This document shows positions 1 through 11,967 of a stretch of 64,000 bases of DNA, in pieces; position 1 is the stretch's first letter; each line of letters opens with the position of its first letter. Where the stretch lies: positions 11,091,001 to 11,155,000 of the forward strand of contig NC_081822.1 of NCBI RefSeq assembly GCF_030704535.1, read 5' to 3'. Source of the DNA: Vitis vinifera (lineage: Eukaryota > Streptophyta > Magnoliopsida > Vitales > Vitaceae). The translations under genes were made by a program, and so were the position numbers. Below the pieces are notes generated by a model. That model saw only the letters and a list, made by a program, of their open reading frames with translations, was not told the origin of the DNA and ran no database searches.

Positions 1-1540
1 AAGTTGAGAGGATAAAGTATATTAAAACTTTTTAAAAAAAATTTCATGAGACAACCTTACATTTTATTTTATTTTATTTGTCAGGCATTAAAATATTAAA
101 TTAAAACTAACTCAATTACCATTTTTAGAAAGCCTATGAAATGAATAATACTTTTTTCTCTAAGATAGAATAAGGTATTAATATTTATTTCCTTTAGTGT
201 GGGAGTTGAATATATTGCACTTGGTATATTTTACTTAAAATATGGGGTAGATCAATTGAACCCAACACAAGAAATTAACATGGGGTGACCCAAGATGGGT
301 TTGATGTATTAAAAGCAATTGCTTTTGAAGATGGACTGCAGCATGAAAGGCAACAACAATGTTGGGAGTATGATGTGAGATTAAAATGACATGCCTACCT
401 AAAAAATAAAAATACATAAAATAATCAAAATAATTGAAGGCCAAGATTATATAATATGTTGATTGATAAGGTAGATAGTGATTGCATCATCTCAAAATCA
501 AATCACAGGCATGGTAAGTTGGGTTCCCTTGTTTACAAACATTACTTCACTTCCAAATCAAAGCCCTAAATATTGGATGCACTTTTACTTTACTGCAACT
601 AAAAAATTTTCCTCTTCATCAAGTGGGCACAAATGGGTTGGGCGCAAAGTGGTCCATGACATATGGCCATATGGAAAGCTCCAACACTCTCAGCTCAGGC
701 CATATTACCACTCAGAATTTCTTCTGCAGATTATAAAATTTGTACTTGATTTTCTTAATCAAAAGGCTGACAGTATCAACATCTTTGGGTAAAGGTGATG
801 GCATGGTGTTGGGTGAGAAAATGTCGGAGACTCTTATGGTATTATAAAAATGGGGAGGACTCATCCCTGGACAGGGGGAGATGGGTTAATTCTTAGAAAA
901 AAAAAATGGAAAGGGAAACAAGATGAAGTAAGCTACAGTGTGTATGATTAATTATTTGTCAAAAGCTCAACGCCAGTCACCGCCCAGAAATGGTGGAAGT
1001 TGGAATGGAGGACGGGCCTGTGGCAATGTATGGTTCTGTGAAAATTGAATTAAAAAATTACTGACACCAATTTCATTAATTGACAATTTAAAGTCAAAAC
1101 TTACAATATTCAACATTCCAAGGGTGAGGGGCAAGTCATATAATATGCATCATCTCATTCATACTTCATCTATATATATATAAACACCTTTGAGTAGTTT
1201 TAATAGTTTATTTAAGATTAGAAATTAATCATAAAAGGGGGGTGTGCGTAAAAGGATTTTTTTTGGAAATATTTTAATCTACTATTAAAAGCTTGAAATT
1301 AGAACCATCTTTTGTGAATTTGGTTATGCATAATTTATTCCTTCACCCTTTCAACGCATCTAATTCATATACACATGCATATATAAATGGTTGAAACCAA
1401 CACCTACACTCCAAGAATTGAAAATATGTTGCGAGTTTTAGGTTCCTAAAAATGCACGAAAAGAAATTCATTCACATTGGATGATGCACGACTTCCTTAA
1501 CTTGAACCAAACCAAATCGAGAGAGGCTGCCAAAAACTAA
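1..1540. other. Intergenic region, no gene recognised
   Basis: AT-rich sequence with no recognisable coding exon. Short open frames (for example 478-792 plus) match no family I know and have no splice context. A good TATA-like stretch lies near 1170-1187 on the plus strand, but nothing recognisable follows it. The right part, from about 1540, is probably the 3'UTR of the TIC20-I gene. Confidence 0.5.
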
Positions 1541-1850
1541 CTGAATGCAATTTGATTAAAACACTGGGTATATTTGAAATCAATCCAGGGCAAAAAGGAC
1601 GCCCAGGGAGAAGTACAGCAGCATCCTGCAGAGCATATCAGAATGCAATTGGTTGTCCGGATCATCAGTTAAGCAATGGACTTCAGAAACCAACATTTAA
1701 GCCAGATTTAAATCTGGTAAAACCAATCCAGTCCAATGGAAACATTTACACGTCTCAACTTAAAACCATTCATTTCTGTTCAAAAAATTCTCCATACAAA
1801 AATCTAATACAAAAAGGAAACAACTTTTTTCCTCATGTGCTTAACCTTCC

Positions 1851-3509
1851 TTAATCATATGGTATTTGGATATATGCAGCATCACAGACAAAAGGTATGT
1901 CAGCGTACATACCAGCAAGAGCACACCTTATGCACTCGAGAACAGTAAAGAGGTATCCGAATGCCACTGCAGTCCAAAAGTGCATCCCCACTTTTCCCCA
2001 GTAAACTGCCAGAGGCATCCACCGACTAATGGTGCCTATCACCTGCAAAGCAATCTCCAGTAACATGCCCATCACTACATGGAACCTGAAGAAGTGAGGC
2101 CATTCCTTTTTCCTTACCACCCCAAGATATGCAATAAAGAAGTATGCCATCAACGACCAGCTGGGCAACCTCCCAATGAATTCAAGAAAAGGATATGTCA
2201 CGAATTCAAAGTCTTCCAAGAAAGGGTGTAGATGATAGGCTGTTTCAGCATACATCCATGTCTCATGGAGGGGCATTAAATAGGGGAGGCATGCTAAAGT
2301 CCTCCACCACCATTGTGGTTTTTTGGTCATTGGAGGGTAGCGGAAGCTGTATGGAACATCCTTGGAAGCTCTAAGGGGAGTTGGAGATCTTGGCCGTCTC
2401 GGTAGCATGGGGAGTGTGTGTGACAGGCCACCTTGATCCCCACTTAAAAGTGGGGTTGATGCAGCAGAGAGGTGTGAAAGTGGCATTCCTGCCATGACAA
2501 TGAGTACAGGATCAGTAAACATGATTTCCAGATGCTCCAAAGAGTCCAAAGCATTTTGGACCCATGCAAATAAGTTTCAATATTCTAAAAGGAGTTCCAA
2601 CTCAGTAAACTCAGTAAAAGTTTTGGGTGCACTAATAGTCTATTTTATCAAAAGTTCCCTCTGATATTCTATAAGGCAAACCACATTTATAACTTAGTGT
2701 TCACTTAGATGCACTTCTTGTTTTTTGTTTTTAAAATGAAAAACTTCCATGTAAAAGTAGAACATCTTATACAAAAAATATATATTTGCCTTATATCTTC
2801 AAAAATCACTTTAAGAAACAGTTTTTAAAACTATTATTTATTCAATGTAAGCCTTTAAAAATTCTTGTATTTTATATAAAAATTATTTCTAATTCCTAAT
2901 TTTAAAAACAAAAAACAGGAAGTATATCCAGATAAACACTTAGTTTTACATCCATTAGCAGTCTTTTTTTATTTTGACAAATTATCCAAAAAAACTAAAT
3001 GCTCCAGTCCTGTTGGATGATATGCACATCTTGATCATATTGTTCATATGCTATATTGAAGGATGTATGTTATGTGAGAATAAATGAGGCGTAAATGGCC
3101 AGCCTACTTTCCCAGTGAAAAGGCATTCCAGAAAGAGAGGAGAGGGGTTGCCTATAAAACTCAAGCTTCTTACATAGTTGCACTAGAAAGAATACAGTAG
3201 GCAGTTTTAGAAACTGATTTATAGGCATACTTTTGTTTGCCCTATAATAATATCTCATCATTAGAGCTTCTGTCTGAGAATCAAGTTTCTTTTTAACAAA
3301 ATGAAATGCATGACAAAGATATTTATACCTCCAAAAGACCAGGATTTCAGCTCCTGACAAGGTCTCCATGAACTCCTGATGCTTAAAGAAGCAGTCCTGG
3401 CAGGCAAATGAGGAAAGCATGCAAAAACCTGGTGACTAGTAACAGGCTTACATGCCCTGGAATCCATCAAAGCACACCCAGAGGTCATGACACTTCCATT
3501 TAAAATCAT
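1851..3509 (-). CDS. TIC20-I: TIC20-I, chloroplast inner-envelope protein import subunit
   Basis: Two coding exons, 3509-3329 and 2488-1851, give 272 residues, close to the roughly 274 of the Arabidopsis protein. The splice is phase 1 (GGAG|GTATAA ... CAG|GAATG) and joins SWSFGG to MPLSHLSAAS. Residues 1 to about 95 form a Ser/Arg-rich plastid transit peptide. The mature part carries the highly conserved MTKKPQWWWRTLACLPYLMP and four hydrophobic segments, and ends AAYIQIPYD. TIC20 is a core membrane subunit of the TIC translocon that passes preproteins across the inner envelope; this is family knowledge. The open frame continues upstream of 2488 into intron sequence, and the splice junction was preferred because it restores the family alignment. 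A 5'UTR intron appears to run from 5941 to 3520, with transcription starting near 6030. The first coding intron holds a MITE. Confidence 0.95.
2697..2939. mobile_element. Tourist-like (PIF/Harbinger) MITE in TIC20-I intron 1
   Basis: The 243-bp element has long terminal inverted repeats. The left end GTGTTCACTTAGATGCACTT matches the reverse complement of the right end, which begins GTGTTTATCTGGATATACTT, and both arms continue into CTTGTTTTTTGTTTTTAAAA-like sequence. It is flanked by a TTA direct repeat at 2694-2696 and 2940-2942, the target-site form used by PIF/Harbinger elements. It has no coding capacity. A related single end lies near 52459. Confidence 0.75.
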
Positions 3510-4120
3510 ATCCAGTTACCTAGTTTAGATCCAACATTATAAGGAGAATGTAAGAAACAGGTTACTGCAGAGAGAACACACATCTAAAATGGGGGGGGGG
3601 GGACGAAAGAAAACAAAATCAAAAGCAAGCATTGGGAGAAGCAACCTTCGTGCGTCTCCCATGAGAACTCTTCCATTGAGAGTTCTCAATCAATATACAT
3701 ATATATTTCAGTGCAACTGGATTTCCACAATTCATAAGGTTCTCTATATTATGGCCCAAAAACAAAGCTGATTTAAGAGAAAAGATCATCTTAACAAGGA
3801 TACTACTAACCTAAATAACCAAGATTCTTCAGGTTTGTGCTTTTCAATAATGCAACCATTAACCAGTTTCATCTAAATATAAAGCAAGGAACAAGAAATA
3901 CTACAAAGATTTCCATTTTCTATATAGCAAATCATCCAAATCACAATCAATCCAAATCCACTTTGCAATCATTCACATTAACAATGATGTATACAATCAA
4001 TTCATGAGGCTTCTATTAGAAAGAAATAATAAGACATGCAGCATATGGTCCATACATATTTTAGAAGTCAATCAAACTTGCTCCTGGTTTCTAGAACAAT
4101 CAAGGAATGAGTAAGAAAGT

Positions 4121-4390
4121 TGTTGAACAACCAATTTTCCTAAAGCTTAAGCTCATAGGATTTGGGTTCACAGTGTATATCATGCTCTTCAACATCCTTC
4201 TTCACGTGTAGCCTCCTTTTTTGGAGTTACAAGGGAGCTTAATAAATTGGGAAAATAAGCATGTGATGGTGAGGTTCAAATACATGACCTCCCACCAAAG
4301 GAAGAGGTGATACCATGCTAAACAACTAATTTTCTTAAAAGGTTAAGCTTATAGGATTTGGATTCAAAATATATATCATGCTCTCCAACA
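4121..4390 (-). mobile_element. TRIM (terminal-repeat retrotransposon in miniature), old copy
   Basis: Two direct repeats of about 75 bp, 4316-4390 and 4121-4194, each read TGTTG(G/A)AGAGCATGATATA ... CA on the minus strand and are roughly 80% alike by eye. Directly inside the first lies TGGTATCA (4308-4315), the start of the usual initiator-Met tRNA primer site. Before the second there is a purine-rich stretch in the position of a polypurine tract. The internal part is about 120 bp and codes for nothing. This fits a non-autonomous TRIM. The repeat divergence suggests an old insertion. It sits within the TIC20-I 5'UTR intron. I could not see a clean target-site duplication. Confidence 0.7.
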
Positions 4391-5941
4391 TAAGGAGATA
4401 GCAAAAGGGATCCCTATACTTGTGGTAAAGAAAAAATATATAACCTCATAAGTTAAAAGATTTGTGTAGCATAGGAGGAAGAAATACAAAAAATGTACAA
4501 GGCAGTATTTTCAATGATATTAATTAGAATACCAAAGTGTGTGCCCTGACTCTTCTGTTTAAGGGATAAGGTAAGAAGAGAGGAAGTTGACTTCAGTATG
4601 AACTCAATCCTGCTCAGAACATAACTATAGGGCCTTGCACTTGTCAACTAAAATTGCTGTCCAGCACATTAAACACAATCAAGATCACCAATAGTACACC
4701 GAGTTGTTTTGACCGATGAGTTAATATCTCTCTGATCAAGAAAATGAACCAGTCTACTCCAAATTGGATCCATTTCATACACAACAGAAAAACTTCTACA
4801 ATTGTTACACCTGTAATAGAAATAATCATGGAGGAAGGTATTATTATAAAAGAAATCCATACCATATGGTGTCTAATCAGATAAATATTCCCCTTTTGAT
4901 AAAACCATAAACAAGTGCTTTTATCCTTATTTCATTGTTGTTATTAATTTATTTAATTCATCTTCTTAAAGTTGTCCAGAGTGTAGAAAATATTAAGCTT
5001 CCTGATTCTAATAATTTTAACTAATAAAAGATAACAACACCAAGTCCAACCTCCATGGATTTCTTCTGTTGAAATAGCAAAATTAAAATGATGCACACTG
5101 GTAAACAAATAGACATGATGAGAACTTTACTGAAAGTTTTTAGAGCACACTATAGAAAACCTTCCACACACTTAAAATGACTTGGTAAAACCTATTTCAA
5201 AATAATCATGATCAGTATCGTGCTCTCTTCTAAAGAGTTTGCAACAACACTTGCCCCTCTAAATACATACAAGATATGAATAAGAATAATATAACTCAAT
5301 GATATTCATGGTCAGTATTTCTTTCACTCCACCAATTGATTTAATCATCCTGACCAAGAAAAGAGAACCAATTATCTACATGCCCTGAAGCCAAGTCCTC
5401 AAGGTGCCTTGCAATTCATCATATCAATGGACCATAAAGCATCTTGTTAAAACTTCCATACCTCCCACTACCTTATTAAATTTTAATACAAGAAACAGCA
5501 TTTCACGGAGCTTTCAAATTGAGAACTATACTTCCAAGAGGTTTCACTATCATTAACATTTTCTGCAGGAAATGAATCCGAAAGACACGAACCCCAAAAT
5601 TATGTCATATTAATCATTTTTCTTACTGTTTTTGGAATTTGAAAGTTCAAAACCCCCAATATTCATCTTATTTATCTTCACGCTTTCCATCACACGGACT
5701 CACCCAACGCTATTATGGCCATTTTCTGTGACTATGTGTAATCACAAGCGCATTATTACACAAACAAGAGATGCTACGAGCAGAAACTAGCATGAATTCC
5801 AAATACAAACGCCACAATATGGAAGCAGAAGAAATGTATCACCGTTTGGATGCCGAGAAAATCGAGGAAAATGAAACAACGGAAACACAGTAAAATCTAG
5901 AATATAATAGAAATAACGAAACCCTCGCTTCAGAGAAGTAC

Positions 5942-6030
5942 CTTAAATCAAAAGATTTGAAGGGTAATTCTGGAGGAGCCGCAGTGACGCTGATCGGGCT
6001 CCAAAGTCTGCCCTATCCTTCTACGTTCAT
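5942..6030 (-). other. Probable 5'UTR exon of TIC20-I
   Basis: A consensus-like donor (TTTAAG|GTACTT on the minus strand, boundary 5942/5941) follows a GC-richer stretch and matches an acceptor (AACTAG|GTAAC, 3520) 10 bases upstream of the TIC20-I start codon. This implies a 2.4-kb leader intron. The upstream limit is set from the TATA box and is approximate. Confidence 0.5.
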
Positions 6031-6053
6031 AGGGTGCATATCGACCGTCAGAT

Positions 6054-6061
6054 CTTTTATA
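6054..6061 (-). promoter_or_regulatory. TATA box of TIC20-I
   Basis: TATAAAAG on the minus strand, about 30 bp upstream of the inferred leader exon. Transcription would start near 6030. Confidence 0.5.
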
Positions 6062-7439
6062 ATCCAAGGGTGGAGGATGTCACGTCCCTAGATGTTGGGG
6101 TTGGATTGGGAATTAGGACATATAAAGAAATTTGCCCCCATTTGAATCGGAACTAGGTACTTAGAGGAAATAATCGATCTCATAACTAGGATTAAAATTC
6201 ATTCATGTTACATTCTTGATCCCGTGATGTCTAATACTAATATTTCAATAATCTTAAAGATTTTAAATTTCATATTGTTTGACTTTATAATATGGGTAAA
6301 AGCTCTTGTCACTTAAATGAGTCACAAATCAAAATATTCCGAGATACACGAATAATCATCTAATTAATATAATTCTCATATATCAAGATAAACCATAGTC
6401 TTGGACTTTAGGGTATGATAAACTCTAATACAAAGAATCTTTCTATTTGTGCACATTGTTTTTGAGGTATCAATTGACCTTCACAAATGAATTAAAGATT
6501 ATAATGGAAATTTGTAACAATTAGTACCAAAAGAAAAATAGTTAGGTTCAAATGGTATAATTGATACTTAAGAATTTAAAGAATCATAAATGAAATTTAC
6601 CGCTTTTAAATAAGTGATTTTTACATAAACTGTTTATTGGATACGCTTTTATTGCTCTTGCATTATTGGTATGATTTGTCATTAACATTTAATGAAGGTT
6701 TCATGTGACCATTGAGAGACTAATGTCAATCTATTGTCCAACTAATTTGCATCGTCAAACGTCTTTATTTTAATGCACATCTCTATGTTAGACAATTGAT
6801 CGCTCGATATATGACTGTTTTTTATTTTTACAAACCCTTTTTTACCTTTGAGAAGTATTTATAGAAAGTTTAGGTTTCAATATCTTTACGATTGAAAAGA
6901 GTTTCATCCGGTTTTTTTATAATTTTTAGGTCACTTATTAAAATGCGCTTTTTTTTTATAACACAAAAGGCACTTTGAAGTGAGAAGTGGTTTTGACGAG
7001 TCAAGATTCTTAAAATAACACATTAACTTGATTTATTTGTACTTTTACCCGTCATACATTAATTTATAAAAACTATCATGCTTGAGGCTCTTTCTTGATG
7101 TTTAAAGTGATGTCATGTCTTCATTTTTTACCTTTCAAAACTATTTGCATTTAATAACTTGCTCAATCATGATTAAACAAGGGACTAAATAATAATATTT
7201 GACTTTATTATTATCAAAATAAATTTTAAGAAACCCTAAGTCAACAAACTTTTAAAAAGCTTGCACTAAACTAGAATATATGATTTATGATCTATTCATT
7301 ATTGGAGTGAATACAATGAACTTGTCAGCCATTTTACTATAAGGCTAAACATCATTTCCCTTTCGATGATTGCAATAGTAAACTTGAATTTTACATCTAA
7401 AGATCAACCACTTTCTCAACTAATCTCTAACCATTAAAC

Positions 7440-7690
7440 TTCTCATCATTAACTCGTATATAGTTTGCACCAAATCAAAATAATCTAAGATTGATTCGGA
7501 GTCATCCATGTAGGAAGACTCAAACTCACTTCCTAATATCTATAACTTCACTTGCTTGACTTGATTATTATCTTTATATAATTTTTGTAAAATATCCTAT
7601 GTCTCATTTGTTGTTTTTGTTCATGTAATTTTCTATGATTTTGAAAATTGCACCGAGTCCTTTACGATATTCCTTTTAAGAATCTTTTAA
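7440..7690 (-). mobile_element. Fossil Ty1/Copia retrotransposon, gag (UBN2-type) fragment
   Basis: Read on the minus strand, the stretch shows a pattern typical of plant Copia gag polyproteins: a segment like FKIIENYMN followed by a clear MDDSESILDYFDLVQTIYEL motif. It is heavily broken, with several disruptions in a short span. No LTRs, protease, integrase or reverse transcriptase could be seen nearby. It is an old relic. Confidence 0.5.
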
Positions 7691-10295
7691 CAAGTCTTTT
7701 ATGTTCTTTTAATAGTACCTTGAATTCTTTTCATTATTTTATAAATATCGAGATTTATATAAACACACATTTAAATGCATAAATTGTTGAAACTTTTGCT
7801 TGTGAATTTCGGGAGTTATGATTGAACTCGGTTACTATTTGTAGCAACGATTTTACCAATAAAATTGCAAGTTTCTTAATATTTCACACATTCATTCATA
7901 GCTTAATTATGATATTTTGACTAAATACATTAATTATTATGACTTTACTCAATAAATATTTTATTTGATTTAACTTAATACTGGATAGGATAACAATCCT
8001 ATATTTATAATAAACAAATCATATTCTAATTATAACATGATATTTTTCATTTGAGAAATAACTTATTATTTCATTCTAATTTTTACTCCTTTAACAAACC
8101 AAATACTAGCATGATATAATAAATTCGATATTGTAAATGATATCCTAGGATAAGCTGAAAATGATTTATCTTAAGTAGGAAAATGTATGATTTTGTCAAA
8201 GGCTACATGCTGCTTCTGTCCTACGTGCCCCACAAACAGCGCAATGCGTGCAGACAGTGCTGTGTGGACTTGCAACAAATGCCATGTGCTCTACCCGTGG
8301 CCACACACTCTTTTTGCTACCCATGGCCGCACACTTTTGTTGTTACTCATCCCACTTAGCCGACTTCGATGCATATGGCCACCTCAGTCCCAATTTTTAG
8401 AAGATGCAGTATTTTTCAAGGTGCAACACCACCTAGTTTAAGCATGACATCCCTAACATGTCATGGGTCATATTAGGTGTAAGGTGCTGTCACACATGCC
8501 CGTGTTGTACCCTTTTATAGGCTTGTAATTACGGTACCAACAAGTAACAAGTAGAATTTTGGGCCAATACGAGTCATTCTCAAACTTCCATGTAATATAG
8601 CCCTTTTCATATCGCGTATATTGTAAAAACTAAGGTTTCAATTCAACAATGAAATCGTGTTTGGCAAAAGTTTCATTTCAACAGCGAAGTTGCATTTGAT
8701 AATGAAGACTTCATTTGAAAATTAAAATTGTATTTGACAATCGTCGGCTTCAACTTAAATTAAAAAGAAAAAAAAATTAATAACATAACTCGTTCATTGT
8801 TGATTCTGAACCAATTGGAGTCAGGTCCGTCCAACTTTATAGAAGTCGGACAACCTTCCTCCCTTCTTTGTGCCTCTCAGAGAACCCGCTTAATAATAAT
8901 GAAACTTGGTGAACTTTCTTGCACAAAAGGATGTCCGGATGGATGGTCTGGACATGCCCATCCAAATGTCAAGTCAAGCAAAAATAACTCAAGCTACTTA
9001 GTGGGAGAAAGTGAATAGGCGTATGTGCACGCACACTGTGTTTGTGGTTTTTGGAGGGTTTATATAGTGCTGATGAGAATGTCATTTTAGTGTTGACTAG
9101 ACACTTTGACTTTTTTCTATAATGATGATTGTCCTACAGGCCGTTGAATAATCATCACAGTTTTAGGGGTCTGGTAGATACCATTAGCTGACATGCCATG
9201 AGTTTGGACTGTGTAGTCGTCTATCCTTTCAGCCTGTTGATGATCTAGAACTATGTACAACAATTAATTGATATGGATTTGAAGGCTAAAAGAGGTCTTA
9301 TCAACCATTCACATGTCAGGCGTGAATGATCACGCATGTCAGTGGGTCTTGAAAACTTGATTGAAGAGTCCCACCCGTTTGGAGGGTCTAGTCTCTCCTT
9401 GTCGTCTGGCTCTGTAGGGGAAAAGGGTCTTCTTATCCTAGTGTCAGACGGAACTGGTTGTGATTCAAACAGAATAATTCGGACAGGTTGTATACTTGTG
9501 CTTGGTCAAGGTGTCCGGGTTGGAAAAGAGACAGGAGAGCCCCCTACATCCATGACAACGAAAGAGTCATTTTGAACGTAAATTTGAAATTTTGATAAAA
9601 TTAATTTTTTTTTCTATAATAGGATTATTTTACCTCAAAACTCTAATAAATAACCTAAACCAACGTTACCTAAATTTTTTTATAAAAACCCCTTTTGACT
9701 TAAAATTTCATACTCACTTTTTTCTTTTAACTTTGAGCCCTCTTTCTTTAGGCTAATGCACTCTTAATCAAATAATTAACGTCAAAGTTCCCTCAACTCT
9801 TTTATTATAGGCAACAGGTATACGTATTTAGTTTTTGCTATTGAATTTATTCAAACTTGTTTTTATCAAATAAAAAGTTTTTTTTTCTCATTTTTAGTTT
9901 TCCATCTAAAAAATAATAAAGTAATTGAAAAATATGTACTTTTAAAACAAAAGTCAAAATTTCACAAATAAAAATGAGTTTCACCATATAATGCACTTGA
10001 AAAATACAAGTCTATAGGTACATTTTGAAATCTCTAAGTACTTAAAAATAATTTTAATTATATTTTTTATTTTGTTAATAGTTTTGAAATTAGAGTTTTT
10101 TCTATTTACTTCTTATTAATATCAGTATTTTAAAAATAAAAAATAAAAAATAATTTTTTTATATTTTTTATTTACTTTTATTTTTTTCAAAAATATAATA
10201 TAGACATAAAAAACAACATCAGTGAGACCTTTCCATCCCCGTCTCCATCTCCTTTTGTACATTTATTCTCCTCTAGATGAGGAATTTCAACTAGA

Positions 10296-10515
10296 GGTAT
10301 ATAATGTTAATATCCATATTTTATTTATAAAAAAATATAAGATACGATTTTATCATAATATTGCTATAAATATTTAAAAAACAAAATAAAAAGTTTAATA
10401 ATTTTTAAAAATAGTATTAGCAACTTTTATACAATGCTAATATCCATATTTTTATAATATTTATAAAATATTATAATATATGATTTTATCATAATATTAC
10501 TATTTATATTATATT
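10296..10515. repeat. Two-copy AT-rich repeat, period about 131 bp
   Basis: The motif ATG(T/C)TAATATCCATAT followed by GATTTTATCATAATATT occurs at about 10303 and again at about 10434. A reverse-complement relative (AAAATATGGATATTAACATT) is present near 45000 and 45120, so this is a dispersed family and not chance AT richness. Confidence 0.45.
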
Positions 10516-11864
10516 AAAAATTACTTATTTTAAATTACAATTTTTTAATTTTTAATACGACTTTAATTAAATTTATTTTATATTATATAAATTGAATTTA
10601 TAAATTATTTTTTACAAAATAAAAAAAAAAGTATTTTTAAAAAGTTTATTAATTTTTTTAATTATTCAAAAGTGTTTTTAAAATAATTTATATTAGGAAA
10701 TCAAAATATCTTTTCCTATGGATGAATTGAAATATGAGTGGAAGAGAAAATAAATAAGACAGTCAATTTTGCTTCTCATACCAAACATACCCTTGAGAGA
10801 ATATCCCTAAGAAAAACCATAGCATGTAGTACTATGTAAAAGACAACCAATGTAGCACCATGTAAAAGACAACCATAGGGTGTAGGGCGGAGCTTTTCGT
10901 GCAGGGTCCACCCATCTTCGATCCATCTTCACCCCTCATCTTATTAGACGATTCCTCTCCCACTCTAGAGGAGGCATGCTTTGTTTATTTTCCTTTGTCC
11001 GGCCTAATATAGAATGGACAAATACTTGGACCATTAACATCCATGTATAATAAATTATAGATCGAATTGTAAAATCGAAAAAATTGGGCACTATCATATA
11101 ATTTTATATCAATTAAGTTCACGAGTTGGAAATAAGTAGACTCGAGTCATTGACATCCGTCACAAACCGATGATAAATAATAACACTCCGTGAATATAGT
11201 TTGTAATTTTCATCAATCTATGCTCTTCATAGAGATGTTATATTCAAAATTTTTATTAAATATATGGGATGAGATTATATATAATTGGTATTTTATTTGT
11301 TTCTGAGGGGGGTAAGTAGAGGGTGAGAGGAAGGTAAAAGGAGAGGATTGAATTTTTCCGAGCATTGTTGGTCATGTTTTTCCGGGTGAGGAGAAAATGT
11401 TAATGGGGGGAGTATCAGAAATAGGCCACATGGCAAGAATGACGTAAATTAGGAGAAAGACTTTGACAATAATGCATAATGCTCGTCAATTCCCCTTCCA
11501 TTTGAGCAAAAATTTGACCGCACTGTTCCCCTATGACCCGGCATCCATAGCCGTCGGTGGCCGCTCCGCCTCGCCGGTTTTACACAAAAGAAAGGCACAG
11601 AAATGACAAAATCTGAGTGGCGCACTCCCCCACTCGCTGACCAGGGGATTGACTCCTTTACACAATATGATGAATTAATGGGGAAAATAGACGGGAAAGT
11701 TTAGACTTTCATCCACTTTCCCCTTCCACCTCCACTCACGCTCTCAAGAAAAAGAGTAGTAAAACATCATACGTGGCACAATTTCCCATGCGTATCGCTC
11801 CCTCCTTTTAACTCCGTCATAACGATACCGCCTCCGTCTGCCGCGAATTCAACAAACCCCGACC

Positions 11865-11876
11865 TATTATATATTA
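11865..11876 (+). promoter_or_regulatory. TATA box of the RING-protein gene
   Basis: TATTATATATTA lies about 30 bp upstream of the inferred transcription start near 11900. A leader exon with the AAACCCTAATTTTCTG motif common in plant leaders follows it. Confidence 0.5.
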
Positions 11877-11899
11877 CACGGTTTGCCCTCTGCAACGCC

Positions 11900-11967
11900 A
11901 CGGTCAAGCCCAAGAGCTGTCTCATCTCTTCTGAGTTGGATCTTTTTGAAACCCTAATTTTCTGAAG
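11900..11967 (+). other. Probable 5'UTR exon of the RING-protein gene
   Basis: The stretch ends in a good donor (CTGAAG|GTACGA). The matching acceptor TTTTTAG lies at 14828, 80 bases before the start codon, giving a leader intron of about 2.9 kb. The upstream limit is approximate. Confidence 0.5.

Larger units (their letters stand above)
6100..11850. other. Gene-poor AT-rich region with decayed repeats
   Basis: No host gene is recognisable. A Copia gag relic lies at about 7440-7690. From 8180 to 9580 the sequence is less AT-rich with short open frames on the plus strand and a promoter-like stretch near 9060; it looks like a degraded repeat that I cannot classify. From 9590 to 10700 it is very AT-rich, with a two-copy repeat at 10300-10510. 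The last 500 bp are the upstream region of the RING gene. Confidence 0.5.

Noticed and set aside
4453-4865. Short minus-strand open frames in the TIC20-I leader intron
   Set aside because: Hydrophobic, AT-driven peptides with no conservation; they lie within an intron.
8187-9575. Three plus-strand open frames in the gene-poor region, considered as a gene
   Set aside because: No family resemblance, no consistent splice sites and a repeat-like setting.
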